The notes under the pieces were generated by a model. The model made no database searches. It saw only the letters and a program-made list of their open reading frames with translations, and had not been told where the DNA came from. A stretch of 64,000 nucleotides of DNA, taken from contig JAKSXM010000137.1 in NCBI GenBank assembly GCA_022575985.1, positions 16,014,001 to 16,078,000 of the forward strand, read 5' to 3'. Origin of the DNA: Anagrus nilaparvatae. Taxonomy: Eukaryota; Arthropoda; Insecta; Hymenoptera; Mymaridae. Both the position numbers and the translations under genes were made by a program. This document shows, in pieces, positions 12,901 to 21,471 of the stretch (position 1 is its first letter; each line of letters starts with the position of its first letter).

Positions 12901-15900
12901 TTTGTTAAGATTATTTTTTTTTTTTAATCTATTTCTTGAATATCAAAGAAGCTAACTGTACTATAAGAATCTAAAACTTTTTATTTATAAAGAAGCCTTG
13001 TTAAAAAAATATGAAAGTTTAAAATCTTAAATTTCTAAGAAAAAAACGCAGATTTTTATTTTTCTGTTTATAATACTTTAGTATGTATTTAAATATAAAG
13101 GTTATAATATTATGTTTAGATAAAAGCATATACTTTATAGATACCTTCCAAAAGCGCATTATTCCAGTACACGTATTTTCCCTTTATTTTATATTGTTGT
13201 GATAATATGTTTTTCATGTATAAATATATTTTAAACATATTGTCATTTATTATGCAATCTATCTAAAACCTTTTGCAATTCCATGTTTCATTTAATTTTA
13301 ACAATTTGTAAGCTAATTTTAGGTTGAGTATTTAAGTTAAAATTTTATATTTGAGGAGAGGTGGTTACTATAGGGCAAGGCGAATTTGAAACAATATTAA
13401 ATCAAAGTGCGAGTTACTAAAAATGTTAAAAATGGGATCGATTTGAGATGTTTTTTGAAGTAAATTGTCGTAAAATTTACAAAAATTCCCAGAGCCCTTT
13501 TTCAAAAAACACAATGAACTGAAACTGAACACTGAAAGTGCAAAAATAGCAAAAACACCCTTTTTAGAGGTAGTTTTTGCTAATATAGGGGCGAAATATT
13601 AATTTTTCATAAAAATGTCCCCGAAATTCTTGATCAACGACCCAAAAAACCCATGTGTACGAAATTTGGTCGCTCAAAATTCGAATACATAAAAAACACT
13701 CCTTTTTAGGGGTAGTTTTTGCAAATTCAAGGGTGTTCTGCCATAAAGGACTTTTGGGTCGCTGAACACGAATTTTGGGGTCTTTTCTGTGAGAAATGTG
13801 CTGAACACCCTTAAATTTTCAAAAACTACCCCTAAAAAGCGGTGTTTTTGATGTATTTTTATGAAAAGTAATATTTTACCCCTAAATTAGGTTGAAAATC
13901 TGATTTCAGAATCGTGATCATTACCCCAGAAACTTTTAAAATCTAAAAACCCTTAAAATAACTTAGTTCAATGGTTTTGAAGGAACCACTCCATATTGTG
14001 TCAGTAATTTTGAATTTCAAAAATGTGATTTCAGAATCGTGATCAGCAAACCTGCCAACATGTAGATGTTCTAAAACTAAGCTTAAAATATTTTTTAAGA
14101 ATTTGTGCTTTCACGAAGTTTTAGCCTATTTCGGGTTTATTATTCTAATTTTTTTTTTGATTATTATTAGATATAAGTTGAACTGACTTTTTTCATTTTT
14201 GCAGCACATTTGCTGACTTCAAATTCCCGCAAACATAGATAAATTTCAGTATTTTCATAATTAAAATAAAACTTCCTAACTTTTATCAATAAAAAAAAAA
14301 AAAAACTTTATTAATCCCAAATTAAAGTTTTATAAAAACAAAAAAGTATAAAATTATCATAAATTTTTTTTTATATTATTTAAAATTTTATGATTTATTA
14401 TATAAGCGTGTAAAGTATAAAGAAAAAAAAAAGTTTTTATTGACTTAATACTATAGAATATTTATACAAAGTTACTTTATCAAACATTGTTTACATGCTT
14501 TTGAGAAAACTTAAAAGACTTTTATGTATATATATTTCAAAAACTATGCCACTTTTTATTATTATTATTATGTTATATGAAGCATAAAATAAAAAAATAA
14601 TTTATCGAAGAAAAATATCTTAAATAATTCAAATAATTAAAAACTTACTTCAATGATTTCAGTTGAAAATTCTAAATTATTATTGCAATTTTGATTAGTG
14701 TCAATAATGTCGCATTCAGGAACTTGCTCGTTATTATCGATACAAAAGTTATTAGCACTTGAAAAAGATGAGTTTATCTTTGATTTTGATTCAATAAGAC
14801 TCAAACACTTGATGCTACAATTACTAGAATAAGAAGAAGATGATTTTAAATCTTTTTTATCCTCAACGCTTACTTCCGTCTGACCATTTACTGACTCTTC
14901 TACTTTATCTATGGTCAAAGGATTTTCTACTATGATTAAATGCTCTTTTTCATATTTTATTTCCTGAAAAAAACAAAATCCCTTTTTTATATCTTTTTAG
15001 TCTTTTTTTAAAAGTTTATATTATAAATCATAAATATTTTTATTTAGAACCTATAAATAAAATCAAAAAATATTGGTCATTATTTATCACATGCAGAGAA
15101 AATTTTATTTTCTAAAAGTTCTTCATGCAAAAATAAAATTTCAATCTATTTTTTTATTACTTGAAAATATTGTAAATTTATTTTTTTAATATTAAAAAAT
15201 ATGAGAGACGAAATGATTTTTTTATTAAATTTTATTGTCGAATTATATTTCAATAAAAAAAATATCGTCGAAAAATTTTATAGTACACAATTTCATCTTT
15301 TTATTTATTTTCGTTTAAGTGTGTACTTTAATACTATAAAAAAATTCTTTTCGAAAATGGTATAAATTAATTATTCTTTGAGTGTTTTAAAGATTACATT
15401 TCAATTAAAAAAAAAATAGATTTTATATTGCCAGAAATAATTGCGATTCCAATTTAAAGAATTCAATGAGTGTTTTCTTTTTTTTTAATATAAAATAAAT
15501 ACTAACTTTAAAAAGTTTTGTTTCTGATTTATCTTCTGCATCCTGATGATCATCAATTTTTTTTATTTCTTTTATATAAAACTCAGAATTCGCTCGAGCA
15601 ATTATTTTCTCGCTAGAGAATTTTTTCTCATTTAAACTTTTTTCTTCATCTTCTACTTTTTTATTTTCTTCATTAAGATTGTTTGTATCAAAATTTTTTA
15701 CTGATTCAACAATTTCTGTCTGTAAGATTTAGTTTTTTAAAAATTGAAAAAATTAAATGAAATTAAAAAAATTATGATTAATTTATATTTTACATTTTTA
15801 ATCTCATTATTTACGATCTTTGGCTTACAGAAACGTTCATCTTTAAATAAATCTGTTTCCTAGTTAAAAAAATATAAAATTTTTTATAATATTTTATGAA

Positions 15901-18900
15901 AAAAAAAAATAAAAAAAATCTTACATTTTTTTTAAATAAAAACTCATTATTATTAACGATGTCATCATTTTTATTATTATTGTCAGTTGGGAATTGGTAC
16001 ATTTGGGATTTATCATTCGCATGAGATAATAATTTAATATTATTATTATTATTATCGTTGGATAAATTTTTATTTACTTTATTTTCAATATTTTCAGCTT
16101 CACTGATTTTATCAATTTCTTTATTTACATACTTTTTAACGTCATCGTTTTCATTGTTGGTTTCAGAAACTTTTGTTAAAATTTTCTCATCGATTATTGA
16201 ATCCTGTATTTATGCAAAAAAAAATTATTACATGATTAAAAAAAAATTGTAAGAAAATTGAATTACTTTTAAAATATCCTTAGATTTTCTAGAATCTGTC
16301 AGTATTGAAGTTTTTGATTGAATCGAAGTCTTGTTACTCAATATTGATTTTTTCTAAGAAAATAAAATTTTCTTTTATTTAAATGAATTTTATAAATAAA
16401 AAATTCTTACTGGTAATATTTCATGAAGCAAATCTGCTGTTTTTTTTATATTTTCATTTCTCAACTATAATAATTAAATATGTTTTTAATTTACTTTGCA
16501 ATTTATTTTTAAATTAAAGACCTCAAAGAAAAAGGTTGCAGTAAACTTACTTTTTCAGACTCTTCTTCGAAATTAAAAGTAACTGATTGTCTAGATGACT
16601 AAAAAAAAAAAAAGATTCAATTTGTTTTAAGTATATTTACTTTGTAATTTAACATATGGAATTAAATTTGAAATTTTCATTCTCTTACTGTTATACTTTC
16701 ATTTTTTAATTTGTTTTTATTTGCTTCAGGATTCTTTAATTTTTTTTCATTTCCCTAAAAGGATTATAAAGAAATATTTTAATGTCAGTTTTGTTTAAAT
16801 GGAACAAGCCTACAATTATCAGAAAAATATTTAACAAATATATTTTTCACACAGTTTTGCTAATACTTTTTGGATATTGTTACAGTTTATATGATTTTTG
16901 GTCAAGAAAATAGTCAAAAACAATTTAAGCCTAAATTGAAATGTTTATAACCAAAAACCGATTGCAAAATCGTGTTCAAAATACTAAAATTCTTTAGATA
17001 AACTTTTTCTGAAAGCAAATTTTTTTGCAGGCCTGTAGAAATTATAAAAATAACAGTACTTACGCTGTCTGTTGAGCCAGATTTAATAGAACCAATTTCT
17101 TTTGTAGACTTTTATAGCAGTGAAAAATTAAATATTAATTAACCAGTTAAAATTTAAAAAAAACATACTGTAGAATTAAAATCTTACATGATTTTCTTTT
17201 TCACTTGGCTTAGTTGGAACCAGTGATTTCCTTGTTGATTGCTGATTCATAAAAAAATAAAACAAAATTTTAATATTTGAATTAGAAGAATGATCATTTT
17301 TAAAATTTATTCCAAAATTTTCTTAATTACATTTTTTGTTTTTGACGAGCATTCAGAACTACATGAAATTTGATCTTTTCGTACTTGTTCCTAACGTCCA
17401 AAAGTAATAAAATTTTATTCATTGTATAAAAGAAATTTATAAAATAAAAAAGTTTACTTTATCATTTTTTGGTTGTCTTTTATCTTGGATCCTTGAAGTA
17501 TTGCACTAAAATTTTATAATAGTAATAAAATGAAAAGAATTTTTTTTATAAACATAATCAAAAATAAAAATTGACAGTAAAATACGCAAAAAACACTGGG
17601 GAAAAACTGATTTGTGTATTAATACAGTCAACGAACATGTTCACTTATAACAGTTTTAATGTATACTCCCTAATTATTATAAGTCTAGAACCGAAATTAT
17701 AATAAGTCACTGAATCGAAAATATTTTAAGTCCATTTGATCCCTTCCCCTCTAAAAACCTCAACTTTTCAGCCCCCTCCTCCAAAAATGTCCATTTTTGA
17801 ACCCCCTGCTTAATTTGAAGCCTTTTTTAAATACCCCTTCCTATGAACATGTTCCATGTTGAAAATTTCGCTAGCCACTTTCGTCAGCCCCCCGCTTACG
17901 ATAAGAGGGTTTTTTTTTCAGTGTAAGTTTATTTGAGTAACTCAGACTCAAAAAATGATATACAATTTACTATTACTACAATCAGCTTGAAGGGTTCACA
18001 AGTTTCTTTTGGCTAAATTATTAAAAATATATATTTTTATAGTTTAAAAAACTATCATACTTTTGATGGGCACGTTTCTCTGCATGTCTTATGTCTATCA
18101 GTAGCTGAAGCCTAAGATTTGAAAAACAAATTAATTTACCATTAGAGCTAATTTTATTACAAAATATAATTTTTTCACCTTTTTTTCAAATGAATTTCTC
18201 GGTGCACAGCAAGACTAAAACAGTATTTAATTTTTATTAATAAATTTGAAACAATTATTTAAAAATTAATTTTTAGTCACATACTCGTTTGATATTACTT
18301 TGTTCACTATTTCTCTGTGTACTTTTCTTTGGTTCAACAAATTTTTCAATTTTTTTTTCATCATTCACTTTGCTTTGTACCTAAAATTATTTGTGCGTGA
18401 CAAAAATTTTTGTATGAAAAAAAACTAAATTAAAATTTAACTTTACAAAAATTTTATTTGCTTTATAAATAAAGTAATAACGCACTCGTTTATTAACACT
18501 TTGTTCGCTATTTCGTTTTGTAGTTTCCTTTGGTTTTATTAACTCTTCAATTTTTTTATTTTGTACCTAAAATAAATTGTAAATAAAAAATCAGGGTTTC
18601 AACATTTTTATACATTCATAGGGTCTCAAAAAACGTAGATTATTTGGATAAATAACAGAAAAATTGGCATTTTCTTACTTACAGTATTTGATTTCGCAAC
18701 ACTATTTTGTAAATTCTGCGAAGCTAAGCTTTGTGTCCTTGAATTAGGCCTTAATGAATTATTATTACTCGGCTTTGGCCTTAGTTTTTGACTGACACTT
18801 TCTCTTTTTTTATTCTCATTTGATGCCAAACTAACACTTTTCTGACTTTTAAACGAATCTCTCTTTTGATCATTCTTTAATATTTTATTATCATTATTAC

Positions 18901-21333
18901 TTTGAGCAGGATTTTGAATCCCACTTTTAATTGAATCGCTTTTAATCAATTCTCTATTTTTATTATTTACTGACGAAATGTCATCCTAAAACAAATTAAA
19001 ATAATTTCTTAATTTAATAAAAGTTAAACTTTTATCCATTTGTCTTATTTTATTGAATTTGAGTGACATTAACTTTTGGTAAAACTTGTTGTTTTCTTGT
19101 TGTTTTTAAAGAAGTAATAACAGGTGAAGAGTTGATTTCTTTCTTTTTATTATTACCTTCTAATGTATTTCTGTCTGTCTGAAAATGTACATAACACATT
19201 ATTTTTATAAAAAAAGTAAAAAATTCCATTATTTTCTTACACACATTCACTTTTTCATAAAAAATGTACATATTGTCTAAAGAAAAAGCTCAATGTTTTA
19301 TTTTTCTTAAATAAAATAAAGAATATAAAATTTATAAGAAAAAAAACATTAATTTTCATTTTAAAGAAAAATTTTATGCAAATAATAAATTATTTTACAT
19401 TAAGGAAAAAGAGAGAATGAGAAAATTTTTTTTTGCAAAAAAGTTAATAATATTTTTGAATACAATAATATAAGTAAAGTTTTTATTCTATATAATGAAA
19501 AACTTAAACAATATAAACTTTATTATCATTATATTTAATATTATCTGTTTTTTTTCTTCTTTTAATGTTATCTTTAACAATAAAGTTTAACTTTTTTTTT
19601 TTTTAAATACTTTTTTTATGTTTAGTTTTTCTATTATTTATGACTTGGAAAATTTATTGGTTAATAAAGAAATCTTAATATAAAAAATATTTTAAGTATT
19701 TGTTTAAAAGTATATGAGCAAATTTGAAAAATGTTTTTGAAATATAGTGTCTAAAATTTGTTTTGATAAAATGGGTAACTGTGTTTCTAGGCTTAGGAAG
19801 TCTATTAAAATAAGAGTAGAATCTCTGTGATTTTGAAAAAACTGATTCCAATTTATTGGATGCAATCTACTATTTTAACAAAAATTAAAAATTTTATAGA
19901 AAGGTATTAGAAATATTTTCTAAATAAATAAATAAATAAATGCATCTAGATACAAAGCACCTTAAAAGATCAGGTCCCATTTTTTTAAAGTGCATTATTA
20001 TCATTGCTAAAAGAATCAATTTTACAATACCTTTTTTAGTCAGAGTGCAAATTTAAAGTAAAGACCCCAATGAACTTATTTTATAATTTGTTAATAGTAA
20101 AAAAATTCATTTTCTTTGAAATATAAATGCAAGACTAATTTATACAATTTTCATTAAGTTTATTTAAAATTAAAGCAATGCATTTAAGAAAAAAGTAAGA
20201 AAAATTTTTTATTTATAGTAAGAATATAGTAAGAATAGTAACTATAAATGCTGCTATTTATTTTATATTTATTTTAATATCGAATAATATTTTATTCTAC
20301 GAACTTAAAAAGGATTATCATTTACTTTACTTTATTTTATTACATTTTTTTCTCTCGTAGTATCATATAAATACATTTTTATAAAATTTTATAGCACTCA
20401 TGTAAAATTGCTAGATACGTTTTTTAAAAGCAATGAAGAAAAAAAAGCTTCACGTAGTCATATCACGTATTTCAACCTTAAGAGAAAAATTGAAAGAACC
20501 TTATATATGTTATGTACGATTCCCGAAATTTTACAGTTAAAGATTGTACGAAATATCCTTGTGTATTTGGATTATACGGTTAGTGTACAATCATGAAATT
20601 TCCAAAAAAGAACCAACTTTAAGGGTTAAAATTAAAAAAAACTTATATTTAAGCTCCTTTTTCCGTTAGTTTAATCCACGCCACAGTAAATACAAGTGCT
20701 TTAAAAAGTAGTCAACCTTATTTATTGTAACTAAAAAATTTGAATTTTCCCACTGTCACATAAAGCGTTAAGTTAGAAAAGATTAAAATGAATAGAAGAG
20801 CATCAAAATATATATATTAAAGCTCTTTTTCCCATTCTACAAGGACCGTCGTACAATCCTAGAATTGTACAATTACAGAAATTGTGCATAACATATATAC
20901 AGCCATTGATTCAAGTTACTTCAATGAATCAAAAAGTTTTTTTTTTATTTCTTTTCCATGGACCGAATTTTAGGTTTTAGGGTTTTTGAAATTAGTTTTT
21001 ATTAGTTCATATACATATCTCAATTTTCATATGACTACATTGAATTCAGTACTCTTTGTGGAATTTCGCGGAATAGAAAAACTGTATTTGGAAATGGGCC
21101 CTTGGAGTATATTTGTATACATTTAATTAATATACTTAAATCATTTTATACAAATTAAAAAAATGAATACTTACTACTTGACTTGTTCTTTTAGATTCAG
21201 TGCGTGATAAAAAATTTAAAATGTTTCCTAAATTTAATGATACGTTCCCTTTCTCGCAACAAGAGTATTTATAACTTCCAACTGACTTTGGAACATCTAT
21301 AAAGTTTGCTATTTCACTTTTAGTTTTAGCCAT
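762..21333 (-). CDS. 22-exon gene for a ~946-residue Lys/Ser/Asn-rich protein of unknown family
   Basis: Assembled by hand from splice sites on the minus strand. Coding exons in order of translation: 21175-21333, 19074-19178 (3' end uncertain), 18683-18985, 18486-18566, 18285-18380, 18179-18214, 18061-18111, 17458-17505, 17331-17390, 17188-17241, 17064-17108, 16689-16754, 16551-16598, 16411-16464, 16267-16353, 15925-16203, 15794-15859, 15507-15719, 14649-14963, 12388-12597, 1948-2230, 762-943. All introns are phase 0 except the last (phase 1), and the frame stays open to a TAA at 762. The start ATG at 21333 has A at -3; a 5'UTR acceptor lies at about 21410. No signal peptide is seen. The product is mainly disordered-looking Lys/Ser/Asn/Glu-rich sequence, with Cys pairs early, a hydrophobic/aromatic block at about residues 735-775, then a basic stretch with a CxxC pair. 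I do not recognise the family. Exons in the two long introns (2231-12387, 12598-14648) could have been missed. Confidence 0.75.
944..1947. other. Last intron, with a less A/T-rich segment
   Basis: The intron holds a segment at about 1165-1660 of more balanced composition, with a hairpin at about 1209-1245 (arms around GATAAATTT). A 77-codon ORF at 1359-1592 has no supporting signals. The segment may be an old mobile-element fragment. Confidence 0.4.
1948..2230 (-). CDS. Coding exon 21, basic plus CxxC (94 codons)
   Basis: 283 nt, phase 0 entry and phase 1 exit: acceptor TATACAG|GAGAAA, donor ATTC|GTAAGTTTA. It opens with EKKRRKQIIRQELKSRK, a strongly basic stretch, and later has NCTKCGK followed by an Asn run and an acidic EIEEER tail. 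The CxxC could pair with the CxC of exon 20 to bind a metal, but this is inference. Confidence 0.75.
3141..3480. repeat. GC-richer dispersed repeat, family member A
   Basis: It carries a hairpin GCCCTAAAAAGGGC at about 3192-3205 and the stretch CAATCACACTCACATTCACA. Both have counterparts in the same order at 54907 onward (CAATCACATACACATTCATA). A near-repeat (ACACAGACCCAC) occurs twice inside. It is probably an inactive mobile element; class unknown. Confidence 0.45.
4304..4484 (+). CDS. Possible exon remnant on plus strand
   Basis: After a pyrimidine tract and TTTTAG the frame QNELKQGIICKEKQDD... stays open for about 59 codons to a TAA. A GTAAGT donor lies upstream at about 4092, next to a CpG-containing segment at 3888-3960. 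Joining them in frame hits a stop, so this is at best a decayed gene or chance. Confidence 0.2.
5755..6845. repeat. 156-bp satellite with three-monomer higher-order repeat
   Basis: Seven monomers carry a core like AGTACTTTCATGGAAATAAA near 5774, 5930, 6090, 6246, 6401, 6558 and 6714, a step of about 156 bp. Monomers three apart are much more alike than neighbours (the 5774, 6246 and 6714 copies share GAGGTATTACATCCAAAT), so the real unit is about 470 bp. The array lies in the long intron of the 22-exon gene. Confidence 0.8.
6854..6903. repeat. (ACGT)n then (CA)n microsatellite
   Basis: A self-complementary TACG tetranucleotide run passes directly into about ten CA dinucleotides. ORFs across it on both strands are simple-repeat artefacts. 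Confidence 0.95.
6988..7055. repeat. 34-bp tandem duplication containing a perfect hairpin
   Basis: The unit TACCTAACACAATGGTTCCT... occurs twice head to tail. Each copy contains GGTTCCTC-TTT-GAGGAACC, an 8-bp perfect stem with a 3-nt loop. Confidence 0.9.
7060..7560. other. GC-richer blocks of unknown origin in the long intron
   Basis: Two blocks, 7060-7250 and 7470-7556, stand out in composition. The first has ORFs on both strands, and the minus strand shows CCAATCAGTGCGCGCG upstream of GATAAAAAG, a promoter-like order. The second has a plus-strand frame rich in Ser/Pro then TRKRKIRG and a GTATGT donor-like site. No protein family is recognised. They may be parts of a lost mobile element. 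Confidence 0.3.
7965..8370. mobile_element. Foldback element ~0.4 kb
   Basis: The left arm (AATATTGCTTATTAAGCCAA ... ATCACGATTCTGAAATCAG ... GCCGATTCCTAACCTC) is repeated inverted on the right (GAGATTAGGAATCGGC ... GAATCGTGATCAAC ... GGCTTAATAAGCAATATT). Arms are about 120 bp and diverged. Its GATCACGATTCTGAAATC motif recurs at 13900-14045. Confidence 0.75.
8894..8913. repeat. (CA)n microsatellite
   Basis: About ten CA dinucleotides. Confidence 0.95.
9855..9908. mobile_element. Short degenerate CACTG-family palindrome
   Basis: CCCTGTAAAAATTCTTGT at left and TAAATTTACAGTG at right, with GGGTAATT inside. It is a close relative of the 75-bp palindrome at 36425-36499. TA follows on the right. 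Confidence 0.5.
11403..11760. mobile_element. hAT-like MITE with 8-bp target duplication
   Basis: Terminal inverted repeats TGAGGGGCTACCGTCTTGGA and its inverse (ending TAGCCCCTCG) are flanked by AGCCTGTA at 11395-11402 and 11761-11768. The interior is a TTTTTGATTT/AAATCACG foldback with no coding capacity. The 8-bp duplication and short inverted repeats are hAT hallmarks; the superfamily call is inference. Confidence 0.8.
12388..12597 (-). CDS. Coding exon 20 with hydrophobic/aromatic block (70 codons)
   Basis: 210 nt, phase 0: acceptor ATTTACAG|ATTCAA with a long T tract, donor TTG|GTAATTATA. Unlike the rest of the protein it is hydrophobic and aromatic over about 38 residues (Ile/Thr/Val then Tyr/Phe/Ser), followed by YQRKNNEAGICRCAP. 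This could be a membrane-embedded or globular segment. With exon 21 it is the part most likely to be conserved. Confidence 0.75.
12598..14648. other. 2-kb intron of the 22-exon gene
   Basis: It contains the foldback repeat at 13540-14050. The rest is A/T-rich with no recognised exon. Confidence 0.5.
13540..14050. mobile_element. Foldback repeat cluster
   Basis: TTTTTAGGGGTAGTTTTTGCAAATTCAAGGGTGTTC at about 13710 is matched inverted by GAACACCC...AAAAACTACCCCTAAAAA at about 13803-13840. Two GAATCGTGATCA motifs follow at about 13910 and 14035. Related pieces are at 44095-44290 and 51165-51330. Confidence 0.6.
14649..14963 (-). CDS. Coding exon 19 (105 codons)
   Basis: 315 nt, phase 0: acceptor TTTTTCAG|GAAATA, donor GAA|GTAAGTTTT. 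An acidic N-terminal part is followed by a Ser-rich stretch with scattered Cys. No domain is recognised. Confidence 0.75.
15507..15719 (-). CDS. Coding exon 18 (71 codons)
   Basis: 213 nt, phase 0: acceptor TCTTACAG|ACAGAA, donor AAA|GTTAGTATT. It is highly charged (Glu/Lys-rich) and may form a coiled-coil or extended helix. Confidence 0.75.
15794..15859 (-). CDS. Coding exon 17 (22 codons)
   Basis: 66 nt, phase 0: acceptor TTAACTAG|GAAACA, donor AAT|GTAAAAT. It starts ETDLFKDERFCKPK. The donor is only moderate. Confidence 0.65.
15925..16203 (-). CDS. Coding exon 16 (residues 432-524)
   Basis: 279 nt, phase 0: acceptor AATACAG|GATTCA, donor AAT|GTAAGATTT. It is Asn/Asp/Lys-rich and includes runs of AAT codons (poly-Asn), so length polymorphism is likely. 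The ORF reading from 16058 on the opposite strand is its shadow. Confidence 0.75.
16267..16353 (-). CDS. Coding micro-exon 15 (29 codons)
   Basis: 87 nt, phase 0: acceptor TTTCTTAG|AAAAAA, donor AAA|GTAATTCAA. It is Ser/Lys-rich with repeated (S/T)SI motifs: KTSIQSKTSILTDSRKSK. Confidence 0.7.
16411..16464 (-). CDS. Coding micro-exon 14 (18 codons)
   Basis: 54 nt, phase 0: acceptor ATTATAG|TTGAGA, donor CCA|GTAAGAATT. It encodes LRNENIKKTADLLHEILP, which could form a short amphipathic helix. Confidence 0.7.
16551..16598 (-). CDS. Coding micro-exon 13 (16 codons)
   Basis: 48 nt, phase 0: acceptor TTTTTAG|TCATCT, donor AAA|GTAAGTTTAC. It encodes SSRQSVTFNFEEESEK, an acidic segment. Confidence 0.7.
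16689..16754 (-). CDS. Coding micro-exon 12 (22 codons)
   Basis: 66 nt, phase 0: acceptor CCTTTTAG|GGAAAT, donor ACA|GTAAGAG. It encodes an Asn/Lys-rich segment beginning GNEKKLKNPEANK. Confidence 0.7.
17064..17108 (-). CDS. Coding micro-exon 11 (15 codons)
   Basis: 45 nt, phase 0: acceptor TATAAAAG|TCTACA, donor AGC|GTAAGTACTG, an excellent donor. It encodes STKEIGSIKSGSTDS. Confidence 0.65.
17188..17241 (-). CDS. Coding micro-exon 10 (18 codons)
   Basis: 54 nt, phase 0: acceptor GAATCAG|CAATCA, donor CAT|GTAAGATTT. It encodes QSTRKSLVPTKPSEKENH. Confidence 0.65.
17331..17390 (-). CDS. Coding micro-exon 9 (20 codons)
   Basis: 60 nt, phase 0: acceptor CGTTAG|GAACAA, donor AAT|GTAATTAAG. 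It encodes EQVRKDQISCSSECSSKTKN, with the same CxxxCxSK spacing as exon 7. Confidence 0.65.
17458..17505 (-). CDS. Coding micro-exon 8 (16 codons)
   Basis: 48 nt, phase 0: acceptor ATTTTAG|TGCAAT, donor AAA|GTAAAC. It encodes CNTSRIQDKRQPKNDK, a basic, polar segment. Confidence 0.6.
17630..17862 (+). repeat. Composite repeat (24-bp units, C-rich block, GAACATGTTCC), copy 1
   Basis: Degenerate ATTATAATAAGTC units, then a C-rich block, ending AATGAACATGTTCCATGTT-like. The same order is seen at 45905-46170 and, inverted, at 51735-51960 and 40093-40190. It sits in the intron between exons 7 and 8. Confidence 0.6.
18061..18111 (-). CDS. Coding micro-exon 7 (17 codons)
   Basis: 51 nt, phase 0: acceptor TCTTAG|GCTTCA, donor AAA|GTATGA. 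It encodes ASATDRHKTCRETCPSK. The CxxxCxSK pattern recurs in exon 9. Confidence 0.65.
18179..18214 (-). CDS. Coding micro-exon 6 (12 codons)
   Basis: 36 nt, phase 0: acceptor GTTTTAG, donor AAG|GTGAAA. It encodes SCCAPRNSFEKK. The exon is very short and the donor is only moderate, so it could be skipped or wrong. Skipping it would not change the frame. Confidence 0.5.
18285..18380 (-). CDS. Coding exon 5 (residues 217-248), paralogue of exon 4
   Basis: 96 nt, phase 0 both sides: acceptor TTTTAG|GTACAA, donor CGA|GTATGT. It shares VQ..., KKIE, PK and RNSEQS..KR with exon 4 and has five extra codons near its start. Confidence 0.75.
18486..18566 (-). CDS. Coding exon 4 (residues 190-216), tandem-duplicated
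   Basis: 81 nt, phase 0 both sides: acceptor TTTTAG|GTACAA, donor CGA|GTGCGT. It begins VQNKKIEELIKPK and ends RNSEQSVNKR. It is clearly related to exon 5 in sequence and in splice-site context, so the two arose by tandem exon duplication. Confidence 0.75.
18683..18985 (-). CDS. Coding exon 3 (residues 89-189)
   Basis: Acceptor TTTTAG|GATGAC, donor ACT|GTAAGTAAG. It is 303 nt, phase 0 on both sides. The peptide is rich in Ser, Asn, Lys and Gln with many SxK/KS dipeptides, as in disordered nuclear or cytoskeletal proteins. No domain is recognised. Confidence 0.75.
19074..19178 (-). CDS. Coding exon 2 (residues 54-88), 3' end uncertain
   Basis: The acceptor TTTTCAG at 19179-19185 is good and the exon enters in phase 0 (TDRNTLEGNN...). 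The best phase-0 donor is AAA|GTTAAT at 19074, which is weak. If it is not used, the frame runs another eight codons to a TAA near 19050, which would make a short isoform of about 95 residues. The join to exon 3 used in the gene model is therefore provisional. Confidence 0.5.
19179..21174. other. First coding intron, 2 kb
   Basis: A/T-rich. I see no repeat family or exon in it; the short plus-strand ORF near 20408 has no support. Confidence 0.5.
21175..21333 (-). CDS. Coding exon 1 (residues 1-53)
   Basis: Opens with MAKTKSEIANF and ends ...SKRTSQV. The donor reads GTAAGTATTC, an excellent match. It encodes a SCC cysteine pair at about residue 24 and has more mixed composition than the rest of the protein, so it may be a small conserved N-terminal module. 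The ATG context (AATTAAATGGC) is good for an insect, and the 5' leader upstream meets an intron acceptor (T-rich tract then AG) at about 21410-21411. A hAT MITE sits just upstream, at 21472-22122. Confidence 0.75.
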
Positions 21334-21409
21334 TTAATTGACAGCTTTAATTCTTGATTCGTTTCTGATAACACGTACAAATATTTTGTGGTTTCAACTA
21401 TTGATTAAT
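21334..21409 (-). other. 5' untranslated exon segment of the 22-exon gene
   Basis: Between the ATG and a T-rich acceptor (TTTTTTTTTTAG) on the minus strand at 21410-21411. Its upstream exon was not located. Confidence 0.35.
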
Positions 21410-21471
21410 CTAAAAAAAAAACGAAAAAAAAAATTAATTAATTTTTATTACTAAAAAAATATAATTAAAAT

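Noticed and set aside
16989..17030. Extra micro-exon (ACKKICFQKK) between exons 11 and 12
   Set aside because: A fair acceptor exists but the only donor is GTTTAT; leaving it out keeps the frame and loses nothing.
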